Part shown: piece after piece, positions 33,287 to 43,889 of the stretch | How the letters are laid out: every line of letters begins with the position of its first letter | Numbering within the stretch: the first letter of the stretch is position 1 | Origin: Trichosphaerium sp. ATCC 40318 | Lineage: Eukaryota; Discosea; Flabellinia; Trichosidae | Length of the DNA: 64,000 bases | Reading direction: 5' to 3' | Assembly: GCA_038496445.1 (NCBI GenBank) | Contig: JALMLS010000640.1 | Span: forward strand, 1-64,000 | Position numbers and translations under genes: made by a program | The notes under the pieces: model-generated | Told to the model about the DNA's origin: nothing | The model's database searches: none | Seen by the model: only the letters and a program-made list of their open reading frames with translations

Positions 33287-34311
33287 TTAACAAGAGTACC
33301 AATCACTGCCGGAGCCTCCTGTTATCACCAATGCCGAATTGATTCGAGTGGCAGTGACTATATCACATCCAGCACCTCCATCAACAACCACTTCAGGTCT
33401 ACCAGAAAATTGACGAAGGGTAATTACATCATTACCTGGCCCAGTAGAAATACCTTGTATAGTTGCTCTTGCAACATCAATTGAATCATCACCTGCACCA
33501 GTATCAACAGGTCCAAATACACCTTGCATGAAAATGGTATCACTCCCTCCACCAGCTGTGGGAGAGTTGTGTTAGCTAGTGTGTTTTAAAGAAACGTCTA
33601 GAGGGCGTACTTGTAACACTTTGAATTTCCACATTTTGGAGCTGAATACAATTATCGCCACCAGCGTCTGTTATGTCACCATACTTTTGTTGTGATATTT
33701 CATAGCAGTTGTTTCCAGTCCCTGCAGTAACACTACTCGACCTAAATGAAGTGTTAAGAATGCATAACAATAAGTTGTAGTACATACATAACTGGACTAA
33801 TTGCGCCCACAAGGGTAAACAAAAAGTCATTGTTGCCATCACCCGTTGTGATGTCCGTAAACGCTTCGCCACCACTTAAATTAATACAATTATCGCCCTC
33901 ACCTGTAGAACCGATTTAGAAACCTTTTGTGAAGCTTGGTTGAGTACCCATATTGATGGCTGAGTTAATTGTACTCGCACGCTGAGCCATAAGACAGTCA
34001 TTACCTCCCATGAGATCAATGGTACCTGCTATGGTACTGACTAAATCAAGGAGAATACAATCATCACCTGCTGTTCCTGTTACTGATCCCACAACTGATG
34101 TACTTGTGATTGCAAAGCAGGAGCCAGTAACTGTTGTAGTTTTTAACATTTAAATCAACAAAGATTCGTGAATAATATCACGTGCGTTTTCAGTCTTGTT
34201 GGAAAATACATTTTTGTATTGAAAAACGAAGAACTTCCAATTAAAACGTACGATCTGTTTGGCTTATATCGTTGGTTATCATCGTACAGCTGGCTGCCAT
34301 AAAATCGCAGC
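33287..34311 (-). pseudogene. RTX-like repeat gene, copy 3, lacking its 5' end
   Basis: On the minus strand it carries the repeat exons in the same order as 12094-13251 (units such as GTAGDDCILL, GEGDNCINL, GAGDDSIDV, GPGNDVITL) and ends WYSC. Upstream, the sequence keeps only the end of the Cys-rich exon and then joins directly to DNA that in the left arm lies about 290 bp further away. The initiator ATG, the first exon and the signal peptide are therefore missing. The damage is complementary to copy 1, which keeps the 5' end and lacks the repeats. Confidence 0.75.
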
Positions 34312-34741
34312 TATTCACACCATTGACTTACATTATTGTACGCGCTTCAAAAGCTTTCGCTGGTGTTAATTGTGTCAAAATTCCACCAAAGAAGTTTTGC
34401 TTGGCATGGATTCTTTTTCGCTCTCATATAACTTCAAAATAGTAGTACTAACACAGGCTACACTATCATATCCGCAAGACTAGTATTTCCTCATGCTCAG
34501 TAATACAGTGAATGAGCAATTTCAGCTCCTGAAAATGACGCATTTCAAAAATCTGGTTTTATTCTCATTTTTGTTATTTTCAGCGATACGCAGTTGTTTC
34601 CTTATAAATGTAATTAAATTGACTCTAACAAATTAAATACATTGTAGAATACTTATTTCGTGTCTTAGAAAATTATGGGAAAACCGTGGTCTTTATTTTT
34701 GATAATCAGTTAAATGCCATTATCTAAAAAATCAACTCAAC
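34312..34741. other. Helicase upstream region, right copy
   Basis: Mirror of 9990-10331 and 10474-10545. No gene seen; presumably the promoter of the helicase. Confidence 0.45.
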
Positions 34742-36273
34742 ATGAACACTCAACAACAACAACAAGAATCCCAAAGTACATCTACCAGAGGTACAGAAGG
34801 TAAACAGTCTCCTACAAAGCCGGGCGAAGATGAAATGACTGTAAGCGAGACACTCACCGAATACACACATTTTGATGATATGAAGTTAAACAAGCAAATC
34901 TTACGGTTAGCAGACGCTCTATAATACTTTATTTCTACTCACGCTCTGTTAGAGGTGTATACGGAAAAGGGTACGAACACCCTAGTAAGATTCAACAAGT
35001 AGCCATTGTCCCATTTAGCGCTGGTTCGTTTTATTACCCACTGTTTCTTTTGTGTTTGCTTACTGCTATTAAGGAAGAGATGTTATCGCTCAAGCGCAAT
35101 CTGGTACTGGTAAAACAGCAACTTTCATACTTGGTATCCTTAATCAAATTGATGAGACCAAACCGCACGTTCAAGCAATAGTATTGGCACCAACTCGTGA
35201 CCTTGCTGATCAAATTTGCCTTGAATGCGAAAGTTTAGCAAAGTACACTCAAATTAAGGTTGAACTCCTCATTGGTGGTACCAACGTTCGCCAACAAAAA
35301 GAAAGACTTCGTAATGATAAAATTCATATTGTAGTCGGAACTCCTGGTAGAGTTAACCATATGGTCCATGAGGTACGAGCGAACCAAATTAACACTATTT
35401 TTGTTGATTTTCGCGTTTTTTTCTTCAATTATTTCATTTTTTTCTTACTTTTCTTGTTTTATAGGGCTACTTGCGTACACGCAATGTTGGAACTCTATGC
35501 TTGGATGAAGCCGACGAAATGCTCGACATGGGTTTTGCAGATCAAATCAAGGAGCTGTTCCATTTTTTACCATCTGACGTTCAAGTCGGTCTATTCTCTG
35601 CAACAATGCCTCCTTCAATGCTGGAAATAACTCAGAACTTTATGCAAAAACCTGTAAAGATTCTTGTCAAGACTGAAGAAGTAACTCTCGAGGTAACAAC
35701 AGAAGCTTGCTACTGTGAATCTAACTCATAGATAGGGTATTCGCCAATACTTTGTCAACTGCATGCGCCGAGAAAATAAGTTTGACGTGCTTGTAGACTT
35801 GTATCATACTATATCTGTTGCTCAAGTCATGATCTTCTGTAACTCAAGAAGAGAAGTACAGCGTCTCCATGATGAATTAAACGCCCAAGATTATCCTGTC
35901 TCTTGTATTCATGCAGACATGCCTCAATTTGAACGCAAAGAAGTCATTGCCGTACGTTTTACCTTAGCCTTCTATCACCATTTTACTTACCTCTTTGAAG
36001 CATTTCCGAGATGGAAACACACGTATTCTTCTATCTACGAACGTGCTTGCACGTGGTATTGATGTTCAATCCGTTAAACTCGTTATCAACTATGACATGT
36101 CTCAGGATTTCGCAACATATATCCATCGTGTTGGGCGCTGTGCACGTATGGGTAGAAAGGGAGTAGCTATCAATTTTATTACTGATAGAGATTTGAGAAC
36201 ATTTGATGCTCTTCAGAACTATTATCAAACTCAAATTGAGCCTCTTCCGGTCAATATAGCAGACTACTTGTAA
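34742..36273 (+). CDS. eIF4A-like DEAD-box RNA helicase, right copy
   Basis: Twin of 8461-9989 in opposite orientation, with ATG at 34742 and stop at 36271-36273. Exon 1 ends at KQILR and splices (gttagc...ctgttag) to [12 protein letters not shown]. The next intron uses acceptor attaag where the left copy uses acttag; both keep the frame into [15 protein letters not shown]. All motifs match the left copy; differences are few (for example NVGTLCLDE for NVKTLCLDE). Intron sequences differ more than exons, which suggests selection on both copies or gene conversion restricted to parts. Both copies look functional. Confidence 0.85.
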
Positions 36274-36529
36274 ACTAATAAAAAGTATAAAAATGCGGTT
36301 CAAAAAGTTTACAGACACTGCTTTTTTCGGCAAACCAGAAGTCAATTTTTCGCCAGCTAAATCCGCTTTAGCCCTGACTGTTATTTAAATGAAATTTTAC
36401 AACAAGCGAAACTTAAGCAATTAAGTTAGAGTTCTATGCAGTTTTTCATTCCTCTACAAACAACAAACGTACTTTGGTACTTTTCGTCCTTTTATAACAA
36501 CGTAGCAAATTAAAGCGGTGTAGCACCTA

Positions 36530-37450
36530 ATGGCTAAAAGAGCAAATACAGAAAGAGTATCGAAAAAAAAAGAAAAACAACTTTTGGACTTTCCAGCGGA
36601 GATACTCACTCACGTGCTCTCTTTTGTATCAGATAATGATCGCTATCCCATTTCTCGAAGCTGTAGTATATTATCATCTATAATCCACAACAACCTTGGC
36701 TATGGCAAAATCAGCGTTCGATCAACTTCGCACTGTGCTCGCCTTTCAGGAAGTCCTTTATTAAAAAACACGCTTATATCGTTTTTGAACTTCCGAACAG
36801 CAACAGACTCAGATCTCGCATTGATTTCAGGCGTCCAATCTCTTTTACTTTCGGGCAACACAAACATAACAAACTCGGGTTTAAAACATGTTAGTACTGT
36901 CCGCAAGCTGACAATCATGTATTGTCCTCGTATTACAGACTTAGGATTAATATTTGTATGTGGTGTCCAGCACTTGACTATTGAGTTTGCTCCAAATATA
37001 ACAGACAAAGGCTTAATACCAATTGCCAAGCATTTGAAGTCTATTTATTTAAGTGAGGTAGGAGTTACAGAGTTGGGTATAAAGTCACTCTTGGGAGTAC
37101 CAGATATAAACCTTCCTTGGTTTCATGTCACAGATGACGTATTGTCTTCCTTGTCAAGATCACATAGCATAACATTATCTTGCTGTACACTCGCCACATC
37201 AGTAAGTCTTAAAGCGTTGGAAGGTGTCCATACAGTTGATCTCTCTTGCTGTAAAGGTATCAGAGAAGAACATATAAAACATCTTGCTGATTCTCATACC
37301 ATCTCTCTATCAAACACAAATGTAAAGGATGAATGGCTTGCTCCACTTTCTAGTGTAAAGGTACTATCATTGCGTGGATGTAAAAACATTACAAAGAGAT
37401 GTATCAAATCACTAGAAGCTACAGGTGTAACAGTGACGTTGCATCCGTAG
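36530..37450 (+). CDS. F-box / leucine-rich repeat protein, right copy
   Basis: Single ORF, 306 residues, twin of 6948-7868. F-box LLDFPAEILTHVLSFVS, then about nine short LRRs. Residue differences from the left copy are SDNDRYPISRS for SNNDRYPIAQS, STVR for CTVR and IFVC for ISVC. Convergent with the BTB gene, 170 bases between stops. Confidence 0.85.
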   Translation: MAKRANTERVSKKKEKQLLDFPAEILTHVLSFVSDNDRYPISRSCSILSSIIHNNLGYGKISVRSTSHCARLSGSPLLKNTLISFLNFRTATDSDLALISGVQSLLLSGNTNITNSGLKHVSTVRKLTIMYCPRITDLGLIFVCGVQHLTIEFAPNITDKGLIPIAKHLKSIYLSEVGVTELGIKSLLGVPDINLPWFHVTDDVLSSLSRSHSITLSCCTLATSVSLKALEGVHTVDLSCCKGIREEHIKHLADSHTISLSNTNVKDEWLAPLSSVKVLSLRGCKNITKRCIKSLEATGVTVTLHP

Positions 37451-37620
37451 GTAAATCAGTTTGAATACCCTAACAGGTGTCACGTTAGATCTTGCTATAA
37501 TAAAGAAAGATACAGCTTAGTGTTTGCAATACTTTGTATTTATTATATCTAATCCAGTTGTGAAAACACGTGCCTGTGTTTAATGAAGTGACTGGTTATT
37601 CTCGAAGAAAAGATGTTTAT

Positions 37621-38343
37621 TCAACTACCCTCAGTCATCTCAGGGAATGGTACATACTCTGTCTTATCAAGCTTAAACTTAGGTGATGTACCTGTAACAA
37701 CAACAGCAAAACACCATACATCATTTCCTTGTGGCAAACCAAGAGTCTTTACAATGTTAAGTGAAGGGTTGTATACTTGAAGAACACGTTTCTTACAATC
37801 TAATGTCACATGTACAGTATCGTTTCTCTTGCAAAGCCAATTACTGTGTTTATAACAAGTCCAACCACAAATAGACGCAGGCATTTTTTTCTCAGGCTGA
37901 ATGACACCCATCTTGCCACAAGTCTCGTTAAGTGTTATAGTCCATGTTACACTTCCTGTAGTATAAGAGCAGCTTCCATAACCGATGCTGTAAGATTTAC
38001 GGTAGTCGTAGGCTAGAAAGTCCCTAATACACTTCCTCCCTGGCAGTAGACAGTAATAGTCGGCTAATTCAGCTATTTCAGGGTCTTCATAACAACTTTG
38101 AAGAATAGTCGGTTCTAATAGTCTTACTGATCGTTGTACGCGTCGTAGACAGTTTAGGATAACGTTAAAATGCTGTGGGTCAACGTCCAAAAAAATACGT
38201 TCATTTTCGTCCTTTTGAAGCGATTCGCTCCATCTGCCGCTAAACATAGATGCTAATAATGAACCTGGCACGCTACATAGTGTTTTTGTTGTTGTCGTTA
38301 TCTCCTGACCACCAACGTTAAGTTTAACGAGCTCCATATGCAA
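37621..38343 (-). CDS. BTB/POZ (Kv T1-like) domain protein, right copy
   Basis: Encodes the same 240 residues as 6055-6777 without a single change: BTB domain at the N-terminus (LVKLNVGGQ, GSLLASMFSGRW), then an unrecognised C-terminal part. It is the most conserved protein-coding pair in the two arms. Its stop lies convergent with the LRR gene and its start faces the 3' end of the F-box/YwqK pseudogene. Confidence 0.85.
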   Translation of the reverse strand: MHMELVKLNVGGQEITTTTKTLCSVPGSLLASMFSGRWSESLQKDENERIFLDVDPQHFNVILNCLRRVQRSVRLLEPTILQSCYEDPEIAELADYYCLLPGRKCIRDFLAYDYRKSYSIGYGSCSYTTGSVTWTITLNETCGKMGVIQPEKKMPASICGWTCYKHSNWLCKRNDTVHVTLDCKKRVLQVYNPSLNIVKTLGLPQGNDVWCFAVVVTGTSPKFKLDKTEYVPFPEMTEGS

Positions 38344-38458
38344 TGAAGTATTGTTTGTTAACTTCTAATATCTCCCCTGATGCTATTGTGTTGTGCGCTA
38401 TTATTGTCGTCGAAAAACGTATTTTGACTCACATATTGTCACTAAGGTTGGAGTACCT

Positions 38459-39833
38459 TTATTGTTGGGTGAAAACTACAGGTTCTCCTACCCATTCTCC
38501 TTTAGAATAAAGGGCTCTTTCAGTACAAACTCCGCTTCTATTCCAACGTTCAAATAGTCCGTGTTTCTTTCCATTCAAATAAACTCCACATTCTGACATT
38601 TGTTTCGTATCTGTGTACCAAAAAATTCTTTGTCCATGTGGTTCTCCATCCATAAACTCTTCACGTGACATAATCAAACCAGTATTCTCACTAAACTCTT
38701 CTCTTAGGCCATGTAACTCACCTTCCTTATACATCTCTTTTGATATCAGCAAAGCATCACTATCAACAACCAAACGTTTCTTTGCCTCACTAAGAGTTTC
38801 ATACAAACCTGTAACTTTCCTTCTTCATACTTGACACAATCGCAAAGTTTCAGCAATCCTCTATACACATAGCTCTTTCCATGACGTACAAGTTCTCCTG
38901 AGTGATCTTCTATCTTATACAAAGCTATTTCATGACTGGTAGTAGTATCATCATCTTGTACAACTAGCACACTGTCATGGTCTCTGCAATCAATACAAGA
39001 TGTTGAGTAATTTTGTATCCGATGATAAATACAACCGTGCCAAGAATCTGAAATTGTCATTGGGATATTAGTTAAGAGGTCATCAAATAAGCTCATTTCT
39101 GGAAAGGCAGGCTCAAACATCAAAAGTATCAATCCACCAAACGAATGAGTCTCAATTAAAGAACCATTGCTACTATAAATAGATTCAAAACGTTCGTCTT
39201 TCCAAGATCCTACTCTCTTGCCTTCTTTGTAGTTTCCTTTAAGTATTACTTTGCCACTGTCTGATTTGACTATAAATTCGCCGTGCTTAATACCGTTCTT
39301 GTAATCTGAGTGGGTTGTGACACTACCCCAGCTATCGACAAGTGACTGCTTGCCATGTTTCAAACCATTTTGTATCTCATAACTTTTGATCAATTCTCCT
39401 TCCAAACTTAACTCCTCATACCTTCCATCGGCCTTTAAACCATCCTTATACATGACAATTGTGCGCAAACAATTCGTTTCTATGTATTTAGATGTATACA
39501 ATCCATGTAGCTTGCCATGAACATAGTGGCAAGTATCGATACACTTTTTCTTGCCATATTCTGTAAATCTTACAAATTGGCCATGTTTGTTTAAGCAAAC
39601 ATCAAATCTAGAAGCTACAGCAAACTCATAGCTTAGGGTAGTAAATGCGTTCTGTAACTCATTATCTTCTCTAGCAAAGTCGTACATGTATCTAAGGACT
39701 TCAGTAGGGAGATATTCAACAATATTCCTATGTTACCAATTACTAAATAAACGTGATCTCTTGAACCGTACTTGTGGCAAGGTGTTTTAACATGCTGCAT
39801 CAGTGCATCATGTAATGAGTCCTTGAAAGACAT
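38459..39833 (-). pseudogene. F-box-like / YwqK repeat gene, right copy, one-base frameshift
   Basis: Mirror of 4567-5942. Exon 1 starts at 39833; the donor here is gtacgg, closer to consensus than the left copy's gttcgg. The F-box-like and repeat regions match the left copy until 38808-38809, where two C stand for three (ggg at 5591-5593). The frame is lost after EEGKLQ, about 115 residues before the end, and the product would close with a short foreign tail. The last repeats remain open in another frame, so the lesion is recent or a homopolymer sequencing error. Confidence 0.7.
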
Positions 39834-40853
39834 TGCTTTCTTCCTTTGTTTTTTAGAGTGTTGGTTTTTTTTTGACACGTGATGCTTCTCTAACCTGATG
39901 CAAAGAATATGTATTAATACATTGGTTGATATTATCCAGAGAATATTCGCTAAAGATTATACAACAGTTTGCTGAAGTGTGCTGTTCATACGGTACCACC
40001 ATTCATTACTAAATAGCACGATCCCGGCCGAAAAGACATCGCTTCAAAAAAACTTAAGCATCTGAGAACATTCAATGAAGAGCTAATGTTACTATTCATG
40101 CTTTTAAGGAGGTCTTTCTACGAGTGACTAGTGATTCTCATTTAGCGTTGTATAGAAAAAAGGCACTGCTAGTACGCTAGTTGTGTTGTTGTGAAGGCTT
40201 TTTGGAGTCACTAAAGTCGTAAAGCGATTTACCATGTTTTCTCATGGATGCAATATTCTGCGGTTTTGCAGCGCTACAGAGTAAGATAGGAATGTACAAA
40301 ACGCAATGTATTTCCACTACTATTCGGCGGTGTTTACAAGCTTATTCAATACAATGTACAGGGCTATTTCCGCAAGATCCAATCGACCAGCTGTTGCTAC
40401 GAGATCTGAAGCAGTCTCATTCAGTTTTAAGCTACTTGAAACACAAAATCCAGTTTCTGCCTGATCTGACGGATCTGACACTTCTGACAGAACTTGCAAA
40501 TCTCTCATTTTAACGGTGATGCCACTGTCACGTGGTAATGTTGTATGAATCCAAGCGTTTGTCAAACGAGACCGAAATTATTTATTTGCATACAAATAGA
40601 CACCTGGCTGCGTAACAGCGTTGATAGTGTTTTGTAATGCGAAACAGCAATTGTTTGAAACCAGGAAGCCTTGCACGTGGTAATTTTTATGCTTCAAGTG
40701 AAATCTTGTTGGAATATTGTTCTTGTCTTCTTTGCCACGCGCGCAAGTTCTTTGCTGGTATAAGTGGTCTTAAATTTCTACCAATAGGAACTGACACTTG
40801 ATAAAAGGATATTTGTGAAGCCGTGTATTGGATTCAGTTAAACAAACTTAACG
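39834..40853. other. Intergenic stretch with conserved overlapping ORFs (right copy)
   Basis: Mirror of 3550-4566, with the same pair of antisense ORFs (40244-40513 plus, 40320-40565 minus) unchanged. No family recognised. It must hold the promoters of the two divergent flanking genes. Confidence 0.35.
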
Positions 40854-42149
40854 ATGTCTAACAAAGTCAAACAATTTTTGGTCCAACTAATTTCCGAATC
40901 AAAATCTCGATTGTCTAACCACCAAACAACTACTGAAATGACATCATTAAAAACAGCTATAGCCTCAAACGATATAAAGAAAGTAAAAGAGCTGCTAAAG
41001 AACGGTGCTAACGCCAACGAACGAATAGATGACAGCGAAGGATGGGATTCTTGCAAGTAAGACAAAGTACCAAATACGTTAAATTATTCTTAACTTCATT
41101 TTAGGTACAACGTGCTTCATTTGGCTCTTGGTACAAAGGAAAAAGTACAAAACCGCAAAGACAAGGAATTAAACTGTCAATTAGTCACTCTACTTCTCAA
41201 ACATGGTGCTGATATAAACAGCCAGTATTCTCAGGGAGGCTGGAGTCTTAGGGGAGTTAAAAAGAGTGCTTTCCAGGTTCTTATTGACCGTATCTTTTCC
41301 AGTCCAACTCAAGAGCTCTACGACCTTTTTAAATACGCTCTAAAGAAAGGCGCTGATCCTAACGGCACTATATCAACCGGAGCATCAACTATGAGGACGG
41401 ACAGAAGCTCAAAAGTAACACTTGTAACGAGAGCTGCAAAGGAGCCGAGAGTCTTACAAATCCTACTTGCTGCTTCTGCTGATCCCAACGCATTCAATCA
41501 AGTGCGTGTGAACAATGAGTACGGACACAGAGAGAATACAAAGACCACAGCATTGCACAGTGTATTGGCGTCAAGTGGAGAAAATTACAAAGAGCTTTCG
41601 CTTTTACTACTGTTACATCATGGCGCTGATGTTGAGTTGAGAAAAGAATACATAGAACAAGTAGAAATACCTAAACCTGCGTCATCTATTGGTATTGAAG
41701 ATCCACGACAAGGAGGATATCACTCAGGACTCCGTGATATTCACGTCAAGGCAACACCACTCAATATTGCTCTTGAACAAACAGAGTTGAGTAAAGTACT
41801 TATTCTCAGAATGTATGGTGCAAACGTCAATGCGCCCTTGATCAAAGATTCTGACACAACAAGTTGTATGGAAATTATTGAGAGCCTAAAACAAGATGAA
41901 GAGATTAAAGAATTGAAGAAGCTCGCACTTAAGCACAGATGGCATCCAAGATTACATCTTCATTTTCCTCGTGTTTTCAGAGATCAAGTGTTCTTCTTGA
42001 TGCTTTGTCTCAATCGAGCTATTCAAGCTTACATACCTCCAGAGCTTCTTCAATACATTGTATCAATCGCTGCTGATCAAGGATGCTTCTCTCCTTCACT
42101 TGTATTTGACATGGATAAAATCTTTGATGCTGAATATCAACAACAATAA
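40854..42149 (+). CDS. Ankyrin-repeat protein with C-terminal F-box-like motif, intact right copy
   Basis: Exons 40854-41056 and 41105-42149, intron 48 nt (gtaaga...ttttag), about 415 residues. Ankyrin-type units at roughly residues 30-260 include LLKNGANAN, LLKHGADINS, ALKKGADPNG, AASADPNA, LLLHHGADVE and MYGANVN. Two longer inserts separate them. The C-terminus, about residues 375-395, reads YIPPELLQYIVSIAADQG, an F-box-like helix pair as in ankyrin/PRANC proteins. Such proteins present substrates to SCF-type ligases in other systems; the role here is inferred. The left copy at 2255-3549 has a one-base frameshift, so this is the intact one. Confidence 0.8.
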
Positions 42150-42251
42150 AATACTAACATCTTTCTGGTTTTTTTCTGTTCATTGGTTTTTGTTCTCAGC
42201 CTCGATTATTGGTAAGCGGTCCTCTGCAAAACCTGTGAATAAGTATCATGT

Positions 42252-42334
42252 GCATGTTTGACCGAGTGGTTTATGGTGAACGGTTTAGGTCCGTTTGGGA
42301 GTCATCCCGCGCAGGTTCGAATCCTGCAACATGC
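42252..42334 (+). tRNA. tRNA-Leu(UAG), intact right copy
   Basis: 83 nt, no intron. Acceptor GCATGTT/AACATGC, D-arm with GGTTTATGGT, anticodon stem AACGG/CCGTT with loop TTTAGGT (anticodon UAG), long variable arm with stem GGGA/TCCC, and T-arm GCAGG TTCGAAT CCTGC. All helices pair. It reads CUA and probably other CUN codons. The 3' CCA is not encoded, as expected in a eukaryote. It lies 102 bases after the ankyrin gene on the same strand. Confidence 0.95.
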
Positions 42335-42600
42335 AATTTTTGAACTGTTTTACTGTTTACGTTTACTGAAACAGAAAAAACACGCAAACAAGATATTTAC
42401 CAAAGTGTAAACGTTGTGTAGTTGAATACCTCGAGATGTATGTACTATAGCAAAAACAACATGGTTACTTTTCAACTCCAGTCAGCTAAGTATTTTTGAA
42501 GAATTAACTTGACTTTGACGACTCCACTGTTTTTTGTGAAACGATGAATGAAGATCAACTCCCCAAGTCGAAATGGTTTATTAAAAGGTTACCACGTGAT

Positions 42601-43338
42601 TTATTTGTCCGTTACAGTGAAATCTTTGAAAAATTCTTTAACACTATCATCAAGCTTCTTTTGCTCATAGCAGCCACCAAAATGTAAATCATAAAAATGT
42701 CCCATAATAGGGTAATTTGTATAATTTGATTCTTTAGATGAGTTAATAATAACAAGCATGTTCGTTCCATGTTCATCAATGACAGGTTGAATAACAAGAA
42801 AATGACCGATAACATCTGCAACAATACAAGGAGTCTCCTTACTCCTCTTACCAACCCACTCGTCAGGTGTATACCTTAGAATACCTAACACAAGTTAGCA
42901 TGTGATTATTCGCTACAAAGGTGCCTGTGGTCCCATCAGTATTCTTTGTAGGCTGTTCTAAGATGTATTTGTGTGGTAAGTACTTGTCTTCTTCCACTAA
43001 TCGTTTCTTTTCTTCATGCTTGTATAAATCAAGTGGTGCATTATTAGATTTGCTCAAGTGTCGTAGCATCATTAATCTTTCACTATAATTTTCCTTAATG
43101 TAGTCACTAGTCATGTCAGACAAATGCAAGCAAAAGCGTCTCACCTGACTTCGAAATTTGCTAGCCAATCTGAGCAATACCCTTTTCTCTCCTTTTCAGT
43201 CTTGAATTCATCTGGGTGTTTACGAATGTAAGTTGTACGCTTTGAATGCATATATGACATTATTTTGACAATATGTGGTCGCATTTTATCAATACTACAA
43301 AGCTCTGGAAGGAGTTCTTCCAATAATTGTTTTGACAC
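42601..43338 (-). CDS. Unrecognised gene, right copy
   Basis: Less damaged copy of 1074-1805. Coding blocks on the minus strand: 43338-43144 (SKQLLEELLPELCSIDK, YIRKHPDEFKTEKERKG), a middle block after an intron with donor gtgaga and acceptor aattatag (SERLMMLRHLSKSNN, DKYLPHKYILEQP), and a final block 42880-42601 (YTPDEWVGKRSKETPC, FLVIQPVIDEHG, YDLHFGGCYEQKK). The junction between middle and final blocks is ambiguous: gctaac...gttag looks like a branch point plus acceptor, but no donor in the right phase is certain. No family recognised; it looks soluble and cytosolic. Confidence 0.45.
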
Positions 43339-43401
43339 AACTTCTTTTTTAATTGTACTAATCTAGATTCATTTTTAGTGCCCACGTGATTTTAATTTAG
43401 T

Positions 43402-43644
43402 TCAAGTCACCTTATTTGCAATAAAATATGATGCAGCAAGTGCTACATATCCGCATATAGAGTTAGCAGTTCCGTATCTATAAACGATAATTAAACCAAG
43501 AAGAACAACGTCTTTGTACTTTTTTTTAACAGAATCGAATTCTGAACTGTACTGATCAAGGATTTTAACCTCTAATATGAACCCATCCTTATATTCGACG
43601 CACTCCGACAGTCCATGGAGTTTTTTTGCTTCCATACTGTTCAA
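43402..43644 (-). CDS. Small hypothetical membrane protein, right copy
   Basis: 80-codon ORF identical to 768-1010. The charged N-terminal half (KKLHGLSECVEYKDG) is followed by hydrophobic segments. No family recognised. Confidence 0.3.
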   Translation of the reverse strand: MNSMEAKKLHGLSECVEYKDGFILEVKILDQYSSEFDSVKKKYKDVVLLGLIIVYRYGTANSICGYVALAASYFIANKVT

Positions 43645-43889
43645 TAAGCATTAAAATAAATTATTCATATGGCAATGTACCTTCTACGCTCTCGTATGTG
43701 TTGTAGGTATTATTTGAGGTAGATTGGTAGTACAACGCAAGTTGACTTAAAATGTCTATTTTAAGCAACAGCTCGCCACATCAACGTACATATTTATTGA
43801 CTATAATTGCAACAGCATCTTTACCACATGGTTAGTCGTATGGAGACAAGAACTATAGTATTCCTAGGTATTACTCTTTAGCTTTCTAC

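Noticed and set aside
34742-36273. Right helicase copy as a pseudogene because its exons lie in different frames
   Set aside because: Frame changes are explained by short GT-AG introns that match those of the left copy; all motifs are intact.
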